This document shows positions 17,907 to 27,019 of a DNA stretch of 64,000 bases, one piece after another. The translations under genes were made by a program, and so were the position numbers. Source of the DNA: Litoreibacter meonggei. GTDB taxonomy: Bacteria; Pseudomonadota; Alphaproteobacteria; Rhodobacterales; Rhodobacteraceae. Positions within the stretch are counted from its first letter, which is position 1. Each line of letters starts with the position of its first letter. Location of the stretch: the NCBI RefSeq assembly GCF_003663885.1, contig NZ_RCCE01000001.1:310001-374000 (forward strand), given 5' to 3'. The notes under the pieces are model-generated. The model was not told where the DNA came from, ran no database searches, and saw only the letters and a program-made list of their open reading frames with translations.

Positions 17907-18893
17907 ATGCCAAGAAACGGCTACTACTCCGGCCCCGTGAGTGATCACTTCGACGGCGCGCGGTTCCACTCCCCCGGCCAACGGTCACCCGACCGTTCGC
18001 TGCGCGACCTTCTGCGATGGCAACGCGAAGGGGTTCGGGCGAAAGCACGCTGGCCTAAAAATGTTCCTATAACACCGACAACACCACCCCCGCACAGCAA
18101 ATTGCCCCGCCTGACGATGGTCGGGCATGCATCGGTGTTGATCCAAGTTGCAGGGCTGAATTTGTTGACCGACCCTGTGTGGTCCGATCGCGCAAGCCCG
18201 CTGAGTTTCTTGGGCCCCAAGCGCGTGACCGCACCCGGAATTGACTTTGACAAGCTGCCGCAAATCGACGCGGTTCTGCTCAGCCACAACCACTATGACC
18301 ACCTCGATGTCGCAACACTTCGCCGCCTAGAGGCCAAACATAACCCGTTAATGGTGATGCCGCTTGGCACCGATGCGACGGTCCGCAAAGGCGTAAAGAC
18401 CGCGCGGATCGCGTGCGCCGACTGGAATGACCGAGTTGCGCTATCGCCTGACGTGTCAGTCAGTTTGACCCCAGCGAACCACTGGTCGTCTCGTGGCTTC
18501 CAAGATCGGCGGATGGCGCTTTGGAGCGGTTTTTGGATCCACAGCCCGCCCGCGCAAATCTGGTTTGCTGGCGACACGGGTTACGGAGATGGCAGGATAT
18601 TCCACGACATCCGCCGTCGCCATGGTGCGCCGGAAATCGCATTGATCCCTATCGGGGCCTATGAACCCCGCTGGTTCATGTCCGACCAGCACGTCGCGCC
18701 AGAGGAGTCGGTACGCATCTTTAACGATGTTGGCGCGCAGCAAGCACTCGGGTTTCACTGGGGTACCTTCCAGTTGACAGATGAGGCGCGCGAGGCTCCG
18801 AAAGACCTCCTGCGCACGTCCGTCGCCGCAGCCGGAATCGCGCCGGACCGGTTTACAGCTTTCGGCCCGGGCGACGTACACGCTGAGGAGTAG
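17907..18893 (+). CDS. Metallo-beta-lactamase-fold hydrolase (NAPE-PLD / UlaG-like)
   Basis: The 328-residue protein has the MBL metal-binding signature HNHYDHLD (about residues 126-133). It has upstream WGHASVLI-like (MVGHASVLIQVAGLNLLTDPVWS) and downstream FAGDTGYGD and PIGAYEPRWFMSDQHVAPEE elements. These are characteristic of the NAPE-PLD/RomA/UlaG-like branch. Such enzymes cleave phosphodiester or lactone bonds; the natural substrate here is unknown. There is no signal peptide. The Shine-Dalgarno is weak. It is divergent from the amino-acid operon. Confidence 0.85.
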   Translation: MPRNGYYSGPVSDHFDGARFHSPGQRSPDRSLRDLLRWQREGVRAKARWPKNVPITPTTPPPHSKLPRLTMVGHASVLIQVAGLNLLTDPVWSDRASPLSFLGPKRVTAPGIDFDKLPQIDAVLLSHNHYDHLDVATLRRLEAKHNPLMVMPLGTDATVRKGVKTARIACADWNDRVALSPDVSVSLTPANHWSSRGFQDRRMALWSGFWIHSPPAQIWFAGDTGYGDGRIFHDIRRRHGAPEIALIPIGAYEPRWFMSDQHVAPEESVRIFNDVGAQQALGFHWGTFQLTDEAREAPKDLLRTSVAAAGIAPDRFTAFGPGDVHAEE

Positions 18894-18925
18894 TCCAGAA
18901 CGACATCCACGCCGATACCACGGCG

Positions 18926-19747
18926 TCAGGCTCTCACTTGAAAACCCTTCGAGATATGCTTGCGCACAAAAAATATAAGAGCGACCCCCGGTACCAACGA
19001 AATCACGGTCATCGCCATGACCAACCCTATATCCGTCGTGAACCCGAAGAGAGCCTGAATGGCCATCGTGATTGGCTTGCCTCCGGTGGACGTCAATATC
19101 CGCGCGAACACGACTTCGACCCAAGAGAAAACGAAACAAAAGAAGCAGGCGACACCAATCCCGGGGGCGATGGCCGGCATCAAAAATCTCACAAAAAACC
19201 CAGCACGTGAATGCCCATCCAAGAAGGCAGATTCATCGAATTCTCGCGGGATTGCCGAAATGAAACTGGTCAATATCCAGATCGCGATTGGAACATTGAA
19301 CAAGCAATGTATCAACGCGATCCCAACCGGAGAATTGAGCAAGTTTAGCCGCGCGAAGAGCAGAAAAACTAGAAGCGAGAGGACTACAGGCGGCGTAATC
19401 CGGAACGTAAGCAGCAAGAGCATAAGATGCCGGTCGCCCACGAACGAATGCCTTGAAAGCGCATAAGCCGCGGGGAGTGCAACAGACAGCGTCAACACCA
19501 CGTTCAGCGACACGTAGATCAGCGAGTTACCTAGCGACGCCACCAAATCAGGATCGGCAAAGATGTTGCGATAGTTCACGAGAGTTAGTTGGCCTCTCGC
19601 CAGATCATCATGCGGCAGCGTCGAAACAAAACTGACCATGATCGTTTGCACCAAAGGCCCCAGAATAAACACAACGAGCAAAGCCAGGCCGACACATCGA
19701 AATAGAGTCCGGCCGATGCTGGTTTTATGACGCGCCGTAATGCTCAT
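18926..19747 (-). CDS. ABC transporter permease, GlpQ paralogue (MalG type)
   Basis: The 273-residue protein has six hydrophobic segments and the EAA loop region (DESAFLDGHSRAGFFVRFLMP) that contacts the ATPase. It is clearly homologous to the GlpQ-like permease at 23095-23961: shared stretches include VALPAAYALSRH, HCLFNVPIAIWIL and GVACFFCFVFSWVE. It forms a pair with the MalF-type gene just upstream (four-base overlap). No ATPase or binding-protein gene accompanies the pair, so it must borrow these from the adjacent glp system or elsewhere. Confidence 0.88.
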   Translation of the reverse strand: MSITARHKTSIGRTLFRCVGLALLVVFILGPLVQTIMVSFVSTLPHDDLARGQLTLVNYRNIFADPDLVASLGNSLIYVSLNVVLTLSVALPAAYALSRHSFVGDRHLMLLLLTFRITPPVVLSLLVFLLFARLNLLNSPVGIALIHCLFNVPIAIWILTSFISAIPREFDESAFLDGHSRAGFFVRFLMPAIAPGIGVACFFCFVFSWVEVVFARILTSTGGKPITMAIQALFGFTTDIGLVMAMTVISLVPGVALIFFVRKHISKGFQVRA

Positions 19748-20616
19748 AGCCCATTTTCCTTGGCTGTGTCATTGCGCCGTAAGGAGAGCTGAAAAAGCCA
19801 AGCAATGAACAGAACAAGCAGGAAATACAGCGCTGAACGCGCCGCTGCTGGACCGTAATCAAAGGCACTGATCTGCTCACCTAGTTCAAGTGACAAGAAG
19901 GATGTTGCGTTATTTGGTCCGCCGGCATTGATGGCGAATGCCTCGGTGTAGATCATCAGACTATCCATGACGCGCAACAATAGCGCCATCATCATAACCC
20001 CGCGTAGCTTTGGTAGTTGGATGTATCGAAAAGTGCTCCAGCGCGTGGCACCATCAATAGCTGCTGCTTGCATGTATGGGGCCGGAATGCTCGATAATCC
20101 TGAATAGGCAAGAATGGCGACGAGCCCGATCCAGTGCCACGTATCAATTATCAGTAGAAAAGCCCAAGTGTGGATCGCGTTGAATTTATAATCGAAAGAC
20201 CAATCCATCCACGTAAGAAACTGCCCAAGAAAGCCGAGATCCTGACTGAGCAAGTTGAGCCAGATTATCGGAATCATGTTCCATGGCACGACGAGGGGCA
20301 CGGCCATTACCATCAAAAAGAAACTGCTTGTGTTTGTGCCCTTTGGCAAAAGAAGAGCGATACCAATGCCAAGTGGGAACTGGATCAGCACGACGAGCGT
20401 AGTGAACAAGACGCTCCGAGCCAAAGCGCGATATAAGTCAGGCGAACCCACCAGATCCTGATACCATTCGGCCCCAACCCAAAACCGGTCTTGTAAGGTG
20501 AAAATATCAAAAAACGAGTAATTGAGCACCGCGATCAGCGGGACAACACCCAGAACGGCAAGCAACAAACCCGCCGGTAACACCAGGAGCCATGCACCGT
20601 TATAGTGATTTCGCAT
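19744..20616 (-). CDS. ABC transporter permease, GlpP paralogue (MalF type)
   Basis: The 290-residue inner-membrane permease has six hydrophobic segments and an EAA-type loop (YMQAAAIDGATRWSTFRYIQLP). It is paralogous to GlpP at 23965-24834, with shared stretches such as FWVG-EW, VVPWNMIPIIW versus LIPWNVVGTIW, and RVMDSLMIYTEAF versus RFMDSFMIYTEPF. GAAAGGAACG precedes the ATG. It lies beyond a terminator that ends the main glp operon, so it may have its own promoter or depend on read-through. Whether it widens the substrate range of the glycerol importer is unknown. Confidence 0.88.
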   Translation of the reverse strand: MRNHYNGAWLLVLPAGLLLAVLGVVPLIAVLNYSFFDIFTLQDRFWVGAEWYQDLVGSPDLYRALARSVLFTTLVVLIQFPLGIGIALLLPKGTNTSSFFLMVMAVPLVVPWNMIPIIWLNLLSQDLGFLGQFLTWMDWSFDYKFNAIHTWAFLLIIDTWHWIGLVAILAYSGLSSIPAPYMQAAAIDGATRWSTFRYIQLPKLRGVMMMALLLRVMDSLMIYTEAFAINAGGPNNATSFLSLELGEQISAFDYGPAAARSALYFLLVLFIAWLFQLSLRRNDTAKENGL

Positions 20617-20879
20617 GTGTGTCCGTTCTTTCCTGCTCGCAAATCGGCCGATCTGTTATTCACGGACGACTGGTTCAGCACCCTAGCCTGATTTAGATCG
20701 GCAGCACAGCAGGCGATCTTGGCAACTATGCCAAGTTCAACAGCGCACCGCGTTAGATCCCCACCGCAGTCGGTATCCCAGTATGAACCTAAATACGGCG
20801 ATTTTGAATGGACCGTGAAAGCGGTTTGGTCGACAGGCGATACACTTACCAATGATGCCCAATTTGCGGACAGCCGCAC

Positions 20880-20907
20880 GAAAAAAGGGCGGTATTGCTA
20901 CCGCCCT
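20880..20907 (-). terminator. Rho-independent terminator of the glp operon
   Basis: Read on the minus strand, AGGGCGGTA (20899-20907) pairs with TACCGCCCT (20886-20894) around a four-base loop and runs into a T-tract (20881-20886). It lies about 90 bases beyond glpV and before the second permease pair. Confidence 0.85.
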
Positions 20908-20950
20908 GAAGTACGCTCCGTCTTAGGGCGTCAGGAAGAATTTGTAAGGT

Positions 20951-20979
20951 GGTGCGGGTGCCCAACGGCATCCCGCACC
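20951..20979 (-). promoter_or_regulatory. Stable hairpin directly after glpV
   Basis: GGTGCGGG (20951-20958) pairs with CCCGCACC (20972-20979). It begins 17 bases after the glpV stop and lacks a T-run. A 3'-end stabilising role for the binding-protein message is likely, with true termination at the next hairpin. Confidence 0.5.
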
Positions 20980-20995
20980 TTAGAGGTGACCCGGA

Positions 20996-22717
20996 TTAGT
21001 TCCAGGACTTGATCAACTCATCATATGCGATGGTCTTAGGGGCCTCATCTTCGTCCGCGAGCTTCGCAAAGGGTGCACCCGGTTGGGAGAACCAATGCTC
21101 GGCGCTCATTTCCTCGTTGAGCACTGGACCCAAAGCACCTTGAACGCCTGCGCGTTCTAGGCGGGAGAGCACTTTTTCCTGATCCGCGCAAAGCGCATCA
21201 AGTGCTTCCTGTGGTGTTTTAGAACCGGACATAGCGTCGCCGATATTCTGCCACCACAGTTGGGCCAACTTAGGATAGTCTGGTACGTTGGTACCTGTTG
21301 GTGACCACTGCACACGCGCAGGCGAACGGTAGAATTCTACCAGACCGCCCAAACGAGGTGCACGCTCGGTGAAGTGCTCAGAGTCGATCGTAGACTCGCG
21401 AATGAAGGTCAGACCAACATCGGACTTCTTGAGATCAACAGTCTTAGACACAACGAATTGCGCATAAAGCCAAGCTGCCTGAGCACGATCCACCGGAGTG
21501 GACTCCATCAGTGTCCAAGAACCGGCATCCTGATAACCAACTTTCTGGCCTTCTTTCCAGTAAACCCCGTGAGGCGAAGGTGCCATACGCCACTTCGGCG
21601 TGCCATCTTCGTTCATCACAGGCAGGCCCGGCTCAACCGTCGCCGCTGTGAAGGCGGTGTACCAGAACATCTGCTGTGCAACGTTACCCTGAGCAGGAAT
21701 AGGCCCTGCTTCACCGAACGTCATACCGGCAGCTGCTGGTGGCGAGTACTTTTCAAGCCACTCGATCGCTTTGGTCACAGCATAAACTGCTGCCGGCGCG
21801 TTTGTAGCACCCCCACGAGCGACACAAGAGCCAGTTGGCTGGGAGTTTTCGTTAACGCGAATACCCCATTCGTCAACAGGCAGGCCGTTTGGCTCGCCGA
21901 CGTCTCCCATGCCAGCCATGGACATCCACGCGTCGGTATAACGCCAGCCAAGGCTCGGGTCTTTCTTACCGTAGTCCATGTTACCAAAGACTTCGCCTTC
22001 CACGCCCATGCGTGAAAGATCACGACCGGTGAAGAATTCAGCAATGTCTTCGTACGCTGACCAATTGACCGGAACACCAAGCTCATAACCGTATTTCTCT
22101 AGGAAGTCGGCTTTGTTTTGCTCGTCGTTGAACCAATCATACCGGAACCAGTACAAGTTCGCGAACTGCTGCGTTGGCAATTGATAGAGCTTGCCATCGG
22201 GGCCAGTCGTGAATTCGGTACCGATGAAATCTTCGACATCCAGTGTCGGTAGCGTCACAGCCGCACCTTCACCCGTCATCCAATCCGTCAGGTTCCGAAC
22301 CTGCTTATAGCGCCAATGGGTCCCGATCAGGTCACTGTCGTTGACGTAAGCATCATAGATGTTTTCGCCAGACTGCATTTGTGTTTGCAGCTTTTCGACA
22401 ACGTCGCCTTCACCGATCAGATCGTGTGTAACTTTGATACCGGTGATGGCCTCAAAGGCCGGGGCCAAAACTGTGCTTTCGTACTCATGCGTCGCGATTG
22501 TCTCAGAGACAACTTTGATTTCCATCCCTTGGTACGGAGCGGCTGCATCGACAAAGAACTGCATCTCGGCTTCTTGATCAGCGCGCGACAAAGTTGAGAC
22601 GTCTCCGATCTCACTGTCGAGGAATGACTTGGCGGCGTTCATGTCGGCAAATGCCGGCCCCCCGATCAACCCAAGTGCCAGCACCACAGCGGTGCTTGAT
22701 TTCAGCGAATAACTCAT
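20996..22717 (-). CDS. glpV: Glycerol ABC transporter substrate-binding protein GlpV
   Basis: The 573-residue protein has a signal peptide (about residues 1-24, ending GPAFA) and an extracellular solute-binding domain of unusual length. This matches GlpV of the Rhizobium-type glycerol ABC system rather than a 400-430-residue sugar-binding protein. The mature part begins DMNAAKSFLDSEIGDVSTLSR. It is the last gene of the glpD-S-T-P-Q-U-V order and is followed by two hairpins. Glycerol as ligand rests on the conserved gene order with glpD and glpR. Confidence 0.9.
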   Translation of the reverse strand: MSYSLKSSTAVVLALGLIGGPAFADMNAAKSFLDSEIGDVSTLSRADQEAEMQFFVDAAAPYQGMEIKVVSETIATHEYESTVLAPAFEAITGIKVTHDLIGEGDVVEKLQTQMQSGENIYDAYVNDSDLIGTHWRYKQVRNLTDWMTGEGAAVTLPTLDVEDFIGTEFTTGPDGKLYQLPTQQFANLYWFRYDWFNDEQNKADFLEKYGYELGVPVNWSAYEDIAEFFTGRDLSRMGVEGEVFGNMDYGKKDPSLGWRYTDAWMSMAGMGDVGEPNGLPVDEWGIRVNENSQPTGSCVARGGATNAPAAVYAVTKAIEWLEKYSPPAAAGMTFGEAGPIPAQGNVAQQMFWYTAFTAATVEPGLPVMNEDGTPKWRMAPSPHGVYWKEGQKVGYQDAGSWTLMESTPVDRAQAAWLYAQFVVSKTVDLKKSDVGLTFIRESTIDSEHFTERAPRLGGLVEFYRSPARVQWSPTGTNVPDYPKLAQLWWQNIGDAMSGSKTPQEALDALCADQEKVLSRLERAGVQGALGPVLNEEMSAEHWFSQPGAPFAKLADEDEAPKTIAYDELIKSWN

Positions 22718-22796
22718 AATTTCCTCCCTTTATTGGAAATTTTTCGATCTAGCGGCCAAGAACTCGCTTGGTCCTGAACTGGCCACCCTCCCCGCG

Positions 22797-23069
22797 TTAT
22801 ACCCAACGGAAAACCGCAGCGGCATAGAGCAGGCAGACTATGAGCGCGAACGGTTGGTTCGCACCTATCACTCCAAGCCAGGCCAAATTGATAAAAGCCG
22901 AACCCAGAAGTGTGATAAAAAGACGATCTCCTCGCGTCGTCTCAATTCTCAAGACCCCCATGCGCGGAGCCTCGGGAAACTTGATTGCCAGAACAGTGAA
23001 CACCGTCAGAGTACTGGCAATGATTATAAAGAATATGGCGGTGGGCCACGTCCAAGCCATCCATTCCAT
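22797..23069 (-). CDS. glpU: Small membrane protein GlpU (DUF2160)
   Basis: The 90-residue protein has two or three hydrophobic segments and the DUF2160 start MEWMAWTWPTAIFF, with GVLRIETTRGDRLFITLLGSA in the middle. ATG 23069 follows AGGAGGGAATTTAAC; an in-frame start further upstream overlaps glpQ and is less likely. The glycerol ABC cluster of rhizobia contains the same small protein between glpQ and glpV. Its function is not established; a membrane accessory subunit is likely. Confidence 0.88.
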   Translation of the reverse strand: MEWMAWTWPTAIFFIIIASTLTVFTVLAIKFPEAPRMGVLRIETTRGDRLFITLLGSAFINLAWLGVIGANQPFALIVCLLYAAAVFRWV

Positions 23070-23094
23070 GTTAAATTCCCTCCTAAATGCGCGC

Positions 23095-23961
23095 TTACAC
23101 ACGGCCTAGGGCGAAGCCCTTGGCGATGTAGTTGCGGACAAAATAGATTACCAAAGCACCCGGAACGATCGTCAGCACACCGGCCGCAGCCAGCACACCC
23201 CAGTCGATCCCAGCAGCACCCTGCGTTCGAGTCATGATTGCCGAAATCGGCTTCGCGTCAACAGTCGTCAGCGTACGGCTGAGCAGAAGCTCAACCCATG
23301 AGAACATGAAGCAGAAGAATGCTGCGACGCCGATGCCCGAGGCGATCAAGGGCGTGAAAATCTTCACGAAGAACCGCCCAAAGCTATAGCCGTCGATATA
23401 GGCTGTTTCGTCAATTTCCTTCGGCACACCTCGCATGAAACCTTCCAAAATCCAGACGGCCAGCGGGACGTTGAACAAGCAGTGTGCCAATGCGACAGCG
23501 ATATGCGTGTCGAACAGGCCAACCGACGAATAGAGCTGGAAAAACGGCAACGCGAACACAGCAGGCGGTGCCATACGGTTTGTCAGCAACCAGAAAAATA
23601 GATGGTTATCCCCCATAAACCGATATCGACTAAAGGCATACGCCGCTGGCAAAGCCACAGCCAAGCTAATTGCCGTGTTCATGGTCACGTAAATGATCGA
23701 ATTGATATACCCCGTGTACCAAGATGGATCCGTCAGGATCGTGGCGTAATTCGCAAGCGTAAAATCATGCGGCCACAGCGTGAACTCATTGAGAATTTCG
23801 GTGTTGGTCTTCAAGCTCATGGTGAGCAGCCAGTAGATAGGCAGCAGCAAGAACAGCAGATACAAGGTCATAACGATCACCGACCCTTTGACCTTGAGAC
23901 GCTTTTTGGGCGAAGAGGCGGTCAAGCTACCGGGCATAGCGTTAGTGGTTGCGTCGCTCAT
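23095..23961 (-). CDS. glpQ: Glycerol ABC transporter permease GlpQ
   Basis: The 288-residue MalG-type permease has six hydrophobic segments and an EAA loop (DETAYIDGYSFGRFFVKIFTP). AAGGAGGG precedes the ATG. It pairs with GlpP to form the membrane channel of the glycerol importer. A paralogue lies at 18926-19747. Confidence 0.92.
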   Translation of the reverse strand: MSDATTNAMPGSLTASSPKKRLKVKGSVIVMTLYLLFLLLPIYWLLTMSLKTNTEILNEFTLWPHDFTLANYATILTDPSWYTGYINSIIYVTMNTAISLAVALPAAYAFSRYRFMGDNHLFFWLLTNRMAPPAVFALPFFQLYSSVGLFDTHIAVALAHCLFNVPLAVWILEGFMRGVPKEIDETAYIDGYSFGRFFVKIFTPLIASGIGVAAFFCFMFSWVELLLSRTLTTVDAKPISAIMTRTQGAAGIDWGVLAAAGVLTIVPGALVIYFVRNYIAKGFALGRV

Positions 23962-23964
23962 GGC

Positions 23965-24834
23965 TTAACCCTCCTTCTTTTCGAGATTTGTCATCACAGT
24001 GTAGAACACCCAAGAGATGATCAAAATTACGAGGTAGTACATAATCGAGAATGCCGCTGCGGGTCCGAGGTCGAATTGACCCAGCGCCATTTTGACAAGG
24101 TCGATCGACAGCAATGTTGTGGCATTGCCGGGGCCGCCACCTGTCACGACGAACGGCTCTGTGTAGATCATAAAGCTGTCCATAAAGCGGAGCAGAATAG
24201 CGATCATCAGAACCCCCATCATTTTGGGCAGTTCAATATATCGAAAGATGGCCCATCGGGACGCTTGGTCGATTTTGGCCGCTTGGTAGTAGGCATCAGG
24301 GATTGACTTGAGCCCCGCGAACGCAAGCAGCGCCACGAGAGAGGTCCAGTGCCAAACATCCATCACAATGATCGTAACCCAAGCCGCGAAGATGTCTTGC
24401 GTGTAGTTGTAAGAAATACCCAATGCATCAAGCGTATAACCCAGCAGGCCAATATCGACGCGACCAAATATCTGCCAAATAGTGCCCACGACGTTCCACG
24501 GGATAAGCAACGGCAACGACATCATGACCAAACAAAAACTCGACCAGAAGCCGCTTTTTGGCATGTTGAGCGCGACGAAGATACCAAGCGGTATCTGTAT
24601 GGTCAGGATGATCGCAGAAAATAACAACTGACGGCCCAGAGCATCCCACATTCTCTCGGAATGCAGCATCTCTTCAAACCATTCGAGGCCAACCCAAAAG
24701 AATTGGTTGTTCCCGAACGTGTCCTGAACCGAATAGTTGACCACCGTCATCAACGGGATGACCGCCGAGAACGCAACGAGCACAATAACCGGTAGAACCA
24801 AAAACCATGCCTTATGATTAAGTGTTTTATCCAT
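23965..24834 (-). CDS. glpP: Glycerol ABC transporter permease GlpP
   Basis: The 289-residue MalF-type permease has six hydrophobic segments and an EAA loop (YYQAAKIDQASRWAIFRYIELP). ATG 24834 overlaps the glpT stop (TAATG), implying translational coupling, so a nine-codon upstream extension inside glpT was rejected. It forms the heteromeric channel with GlpQ. A paralogue lies at 19744-20616. Confidence 0.92.
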   Translation of the reverse strand: MDKTLNHKAWFLVLPVIVLVAFSAVIPLMTVVNYSVQDTFGNNQFFWVGLEWFEEMLHSERMWDALGRQLLFSAIILTIQIPLGIFVALNMPKSGFWSSFCLVMMSLPLLIPWNVVGTIWQIFGRVDIGLLGYTLDALGISYNYTQDIFAAWVTIIVMDVWHWTSLVALLAFAGLKSIPDAYYQAAKIDQASRWAIFRYIELPKMMGVLMIAILLRFMDSFMIYTEPFVVTGGGPGNATTLLSIDLVKMALGQFDLGPAAAFSIMYYLVILIISWVFYTVMTNLEKKEG

Positions 24835-25910
24835 TAGGCAGCCTTTCCTTCGGTACGCCAATCATTAACGTAGACGTTCACGTGATCTTGGTCGAAGCTG
24901 ATGCGGTTCATATCAGGAGAAATACCCTGCCCTTCCGGCGCGAGAATATTTATCTCCTCGCCAAAAAGCTCTGCGCGGACGATCTTGTGACGCCCAACAT
25001 CCTCAACACGGCGAATGTTCACCGGCAGTCCTTCGCCCTTGGTCAAAGAAACAAATTCGGGCCGGATACCAAGCTCGACTTTGCCATCCAATTTGCCAAA
25101 GTGCTTGGCCAATTGGACAGACGTGCCGTGTACCTCCGCAGTTGTGCCATTCACCTTCGCAGGGATGACATTCATGCCCGGGGATCCGATAAAATATCCA
25201 ACGAAGGTGTGTTCAGGACGCTCAAATAGCTCTTGTGGAGTTCCGATTTGCACGACCCGACCATCATACATCACAACCACCTTATCCGCGAAGGTCAGCG
25301 CTTCGGTTTGGTCATGTGTCACATAAATCATGGTATGCCCAAATTCATGATGCAGCGATTTCAACTGAGTGCGCAGCTCCCACTTCATATGAGGGTCAAT
25401 CACGGTCAGCGGCTCATCAAATAGCAATGCATTGACGTCTTCACGCACCATCCCGCGGCCAAGGCTGATTTTTTGTTTCGCATCCGCCGTGAGGCCGCGT
25501 GCGCGGTTATCCAGTTCGGCCTCCATACCGATCATGGCACCAATTTCCTGCACGCGCTTGGCGATGTACTCAGGACTCGCCCCTCGGTTTTTCAATGGAA
25601 AAGCAAGATTATCGCGGACTGTCATTGTATCGTAGACGACAGGGAACTGGAAAACTTGAGCGATATTGCGGTCAGCGGTTGAAGCGTGTGTTACGTCGAC
25701 GTCTCCAAACAAAATCCGACCTTGGCTTGGATGCACAAGTCCTGAAATGATATTCAAAAGGGTAGACTTACCGCAGCCGGACGACCCCAACAGCGCATAA
25801 GCCTCACCATCGGTCCAGACGTGGTTCAGCTCTTTTAAAGCGAAATCGTCTTCGGATTCAGGCTTCGCGAGATACGAGTGCGCAAGGTTATCAAGTGTAA
25901 TTTTTGCCAT
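24834..25910 (-). CDS. glpT: Glycerol ABC transporter ATPase GlpT
   Basis: The 358-residue ATPase has Walker A GSSGCGKSTLL (about residues 38-48) and Walker B ALLFDEPLTVIDPH. The signature helix is degenerate: DAKQKISLGRGMVRE replaces the usual LSGGQ, as is common in the second ATPase of this cluster. The C-terminal half is a TOBE-type regulatory domain. With GlpS it forms a heterodimeric ATPase for the glycerol permease. A GGAGAGGGGG ribosome site precedes the ATG. Confidence 0.92.
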   Translation of the reverse strand: MAKITLDNLAHSYLAKPESEDDFALKELNHVWTDGEAYALLGSSGCGKSTLLNIISGLVHPSQGRILFGDVDVTHASTADRNIAQVFQFPVVYDTMTVRDNLAFPLKNRGASPEYIAKRVQEIGAMIGMEAELDNRARGLTADAKQKISLGRGMVREDVNALLFDEPLTVIDPHMKWELRTQLKSLHHEFGHTMIYVTHDQTEALTFADKVVVMYDGRVVQIGTPQELFERPEHTFVGYFIGSPGMNVIPAKVNGTTAEVHGTSVQLAKHFGKLDGKVELGIRPEFVSLTKGEGLPVNIRRVEDVGRHKIVRAELFGEEINILAPEGQGISPDMNRISFDQDHVNVYVNDWRTEGKAA

Positions 25911-25922
25911 GCCCCCTCTCCT

Positions 25923-27011
25923 TTATGCCGCTACGGCGTAGGAGGCCGGAGCCACCAGTTCGCCTGTTTCACTGAAAATATAGATGTGCGCAGGATTGAT
26001 ATGGACGGGCAGCGCCGAGCCTAACTCAATGGAATGGACACCGTGAATAAGTCCGACCCATTTGTCGCCGTGGTGGTCCAAGTGAACAAATGTTTCCGAT
26101 CCAGTAAGCTCTGTCACCACGAGACGCGTATCAAACATCAAATCGTCATCGCCCCCTTTGGTTATTTCAACATGGTTTGGACGGAATCCAGCCAGATAAC
26201 GGCCATCTGCAAGCGACGCTAGTTTTCCCTTCGCGTCAGCGCTTTGGCCGCCTCCAAAGGTTAGTTTGGAGCCACTTTTTGTCACCTGCAAAAAGTTCAT
26301 GGGCGGGTCGCTAAAGACCCGCGCAGTTGTCGCATCAACAGGTTGTCGGTACACTTTCGGAGTCAGGTCAAACTGTGTGATACGACCTTCCCACAAAGCT
26401 GCGGTGTTGCCGCCCAACAAGAGCGCTTCCTCCGGCTCGGTTGTCGCGTAAACAAACACGGCACCGGACTCTTCGAAAATCTTGGGGATCTCAACCCGCA
26501 TTTCCTCGCGCAGTTTATAGTCGAGATTTGCAAGCGGCTCATCAAGCAGCACAAGTCCCGCATTCTTCACCAAAGCGCGCGCAAGCGCACAGCGTTGCTG
26601 TTGCCCGCCCGACAATTCCAACGGTTTGCGATCCAGCATCGGGGATAGTTGCATAAGATCCGCGGCTTGCTTGACGGCCTTGTCGATCTCAGCTGCTGAC
26701 TTCTTCATCAGGCGCAAGGGAGACGCGATGTTGTCGTATACTGTCATTGATGGGTAGTTGATGAATTGCTGATAAACCATCGCTACCTTGCGGTCTTGAA
26801 CGCGTTGACCGGTGACGTCTTTGCCCTCCCAGAAAACGCGGCCGTCCGTCGGTACATCAAGCCCGGCCATGAGGCGCATAAGCGACGTCTTACCTGATTG
26901 TGTTGGTCCAAGCAGGACGTTCATCGTCCCCCCCTCAAGCGTTAAATTCGTCGGATGAATATGGACCTTACCGTCCACCGACTTGGAAACATTCTTAAAT
27001 TCAAGCGTCAT
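25923..27011 (-). CDS. glpS: Glycerol ABC transporter ATPase GlpS
   Basis: The 362-residue ATPase has Walker A GPTQSGKTSLM, a canonical signature LSGGQQQRCALARALVK and Walker B LVLLDEPLANLDYKL, followed by a TOBE-type C-terminal domain. A post-Walker-B segment reads YATTEPEEALLLG where most members have a switch-loop His (YVTHD), so the switch His is replaced by Thr. The partner GlpT has YVTHD but a degenerate signature, so the two appear complementary. It starts nine bases after glpD. Confidence 0.92.
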   Translation of the reverse strand: MTLEFKNVSKSVDGKVHIHPTNLTLEGGTMNVLLGPTQSGKTSLMRLMAGLDVPTDGRVFWEGKDVTGQRVQDRKVAMVYQQFINYPSMTVYDNIASPLRLMKKSAAEIDKAVKQAADLMQLSPMLDRKPLELSGGQQQRCALARALVKNAGLVLLDEPLANLDYKLREEMRVEIPKIFEESGAVFVYATTEPEEALLLGGNTAALWEGRITQFDLTPKVYRQPVDATTARVFSDPPMNFLQVTKSGSKLTFGGGQSADAKGKLASLADGRYLAGFRPNHVEITKGGDDDLMFDTRLVVTELTGSETFVHLDHHGDKWVGLIHGVHSIELGSALPVHINPAHIYIFSETGELVAPASYAVAA

Positions 27012-27019
27012 CGTGCCCC

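Larger units (their letters stand above)
20617..20995. other. 379-bp gap between glpV and the second permease pair
   Basis: No gene is supported here. The stretch holds two hairpins next to glpV (20951-20979 and 20886-20907). Any promoter for the extra permeases would lie in 20617-20880, but no clear -35/-10 pair could be picked by eye. Confidence 0.6.

Noticed and set aside
18909-18926. ACGCCG/CGGCGT hairpin after the second permease pair as terminator
   Set aside because: Only six pairs and no T-run; it may be chance in GC-rich DNA.
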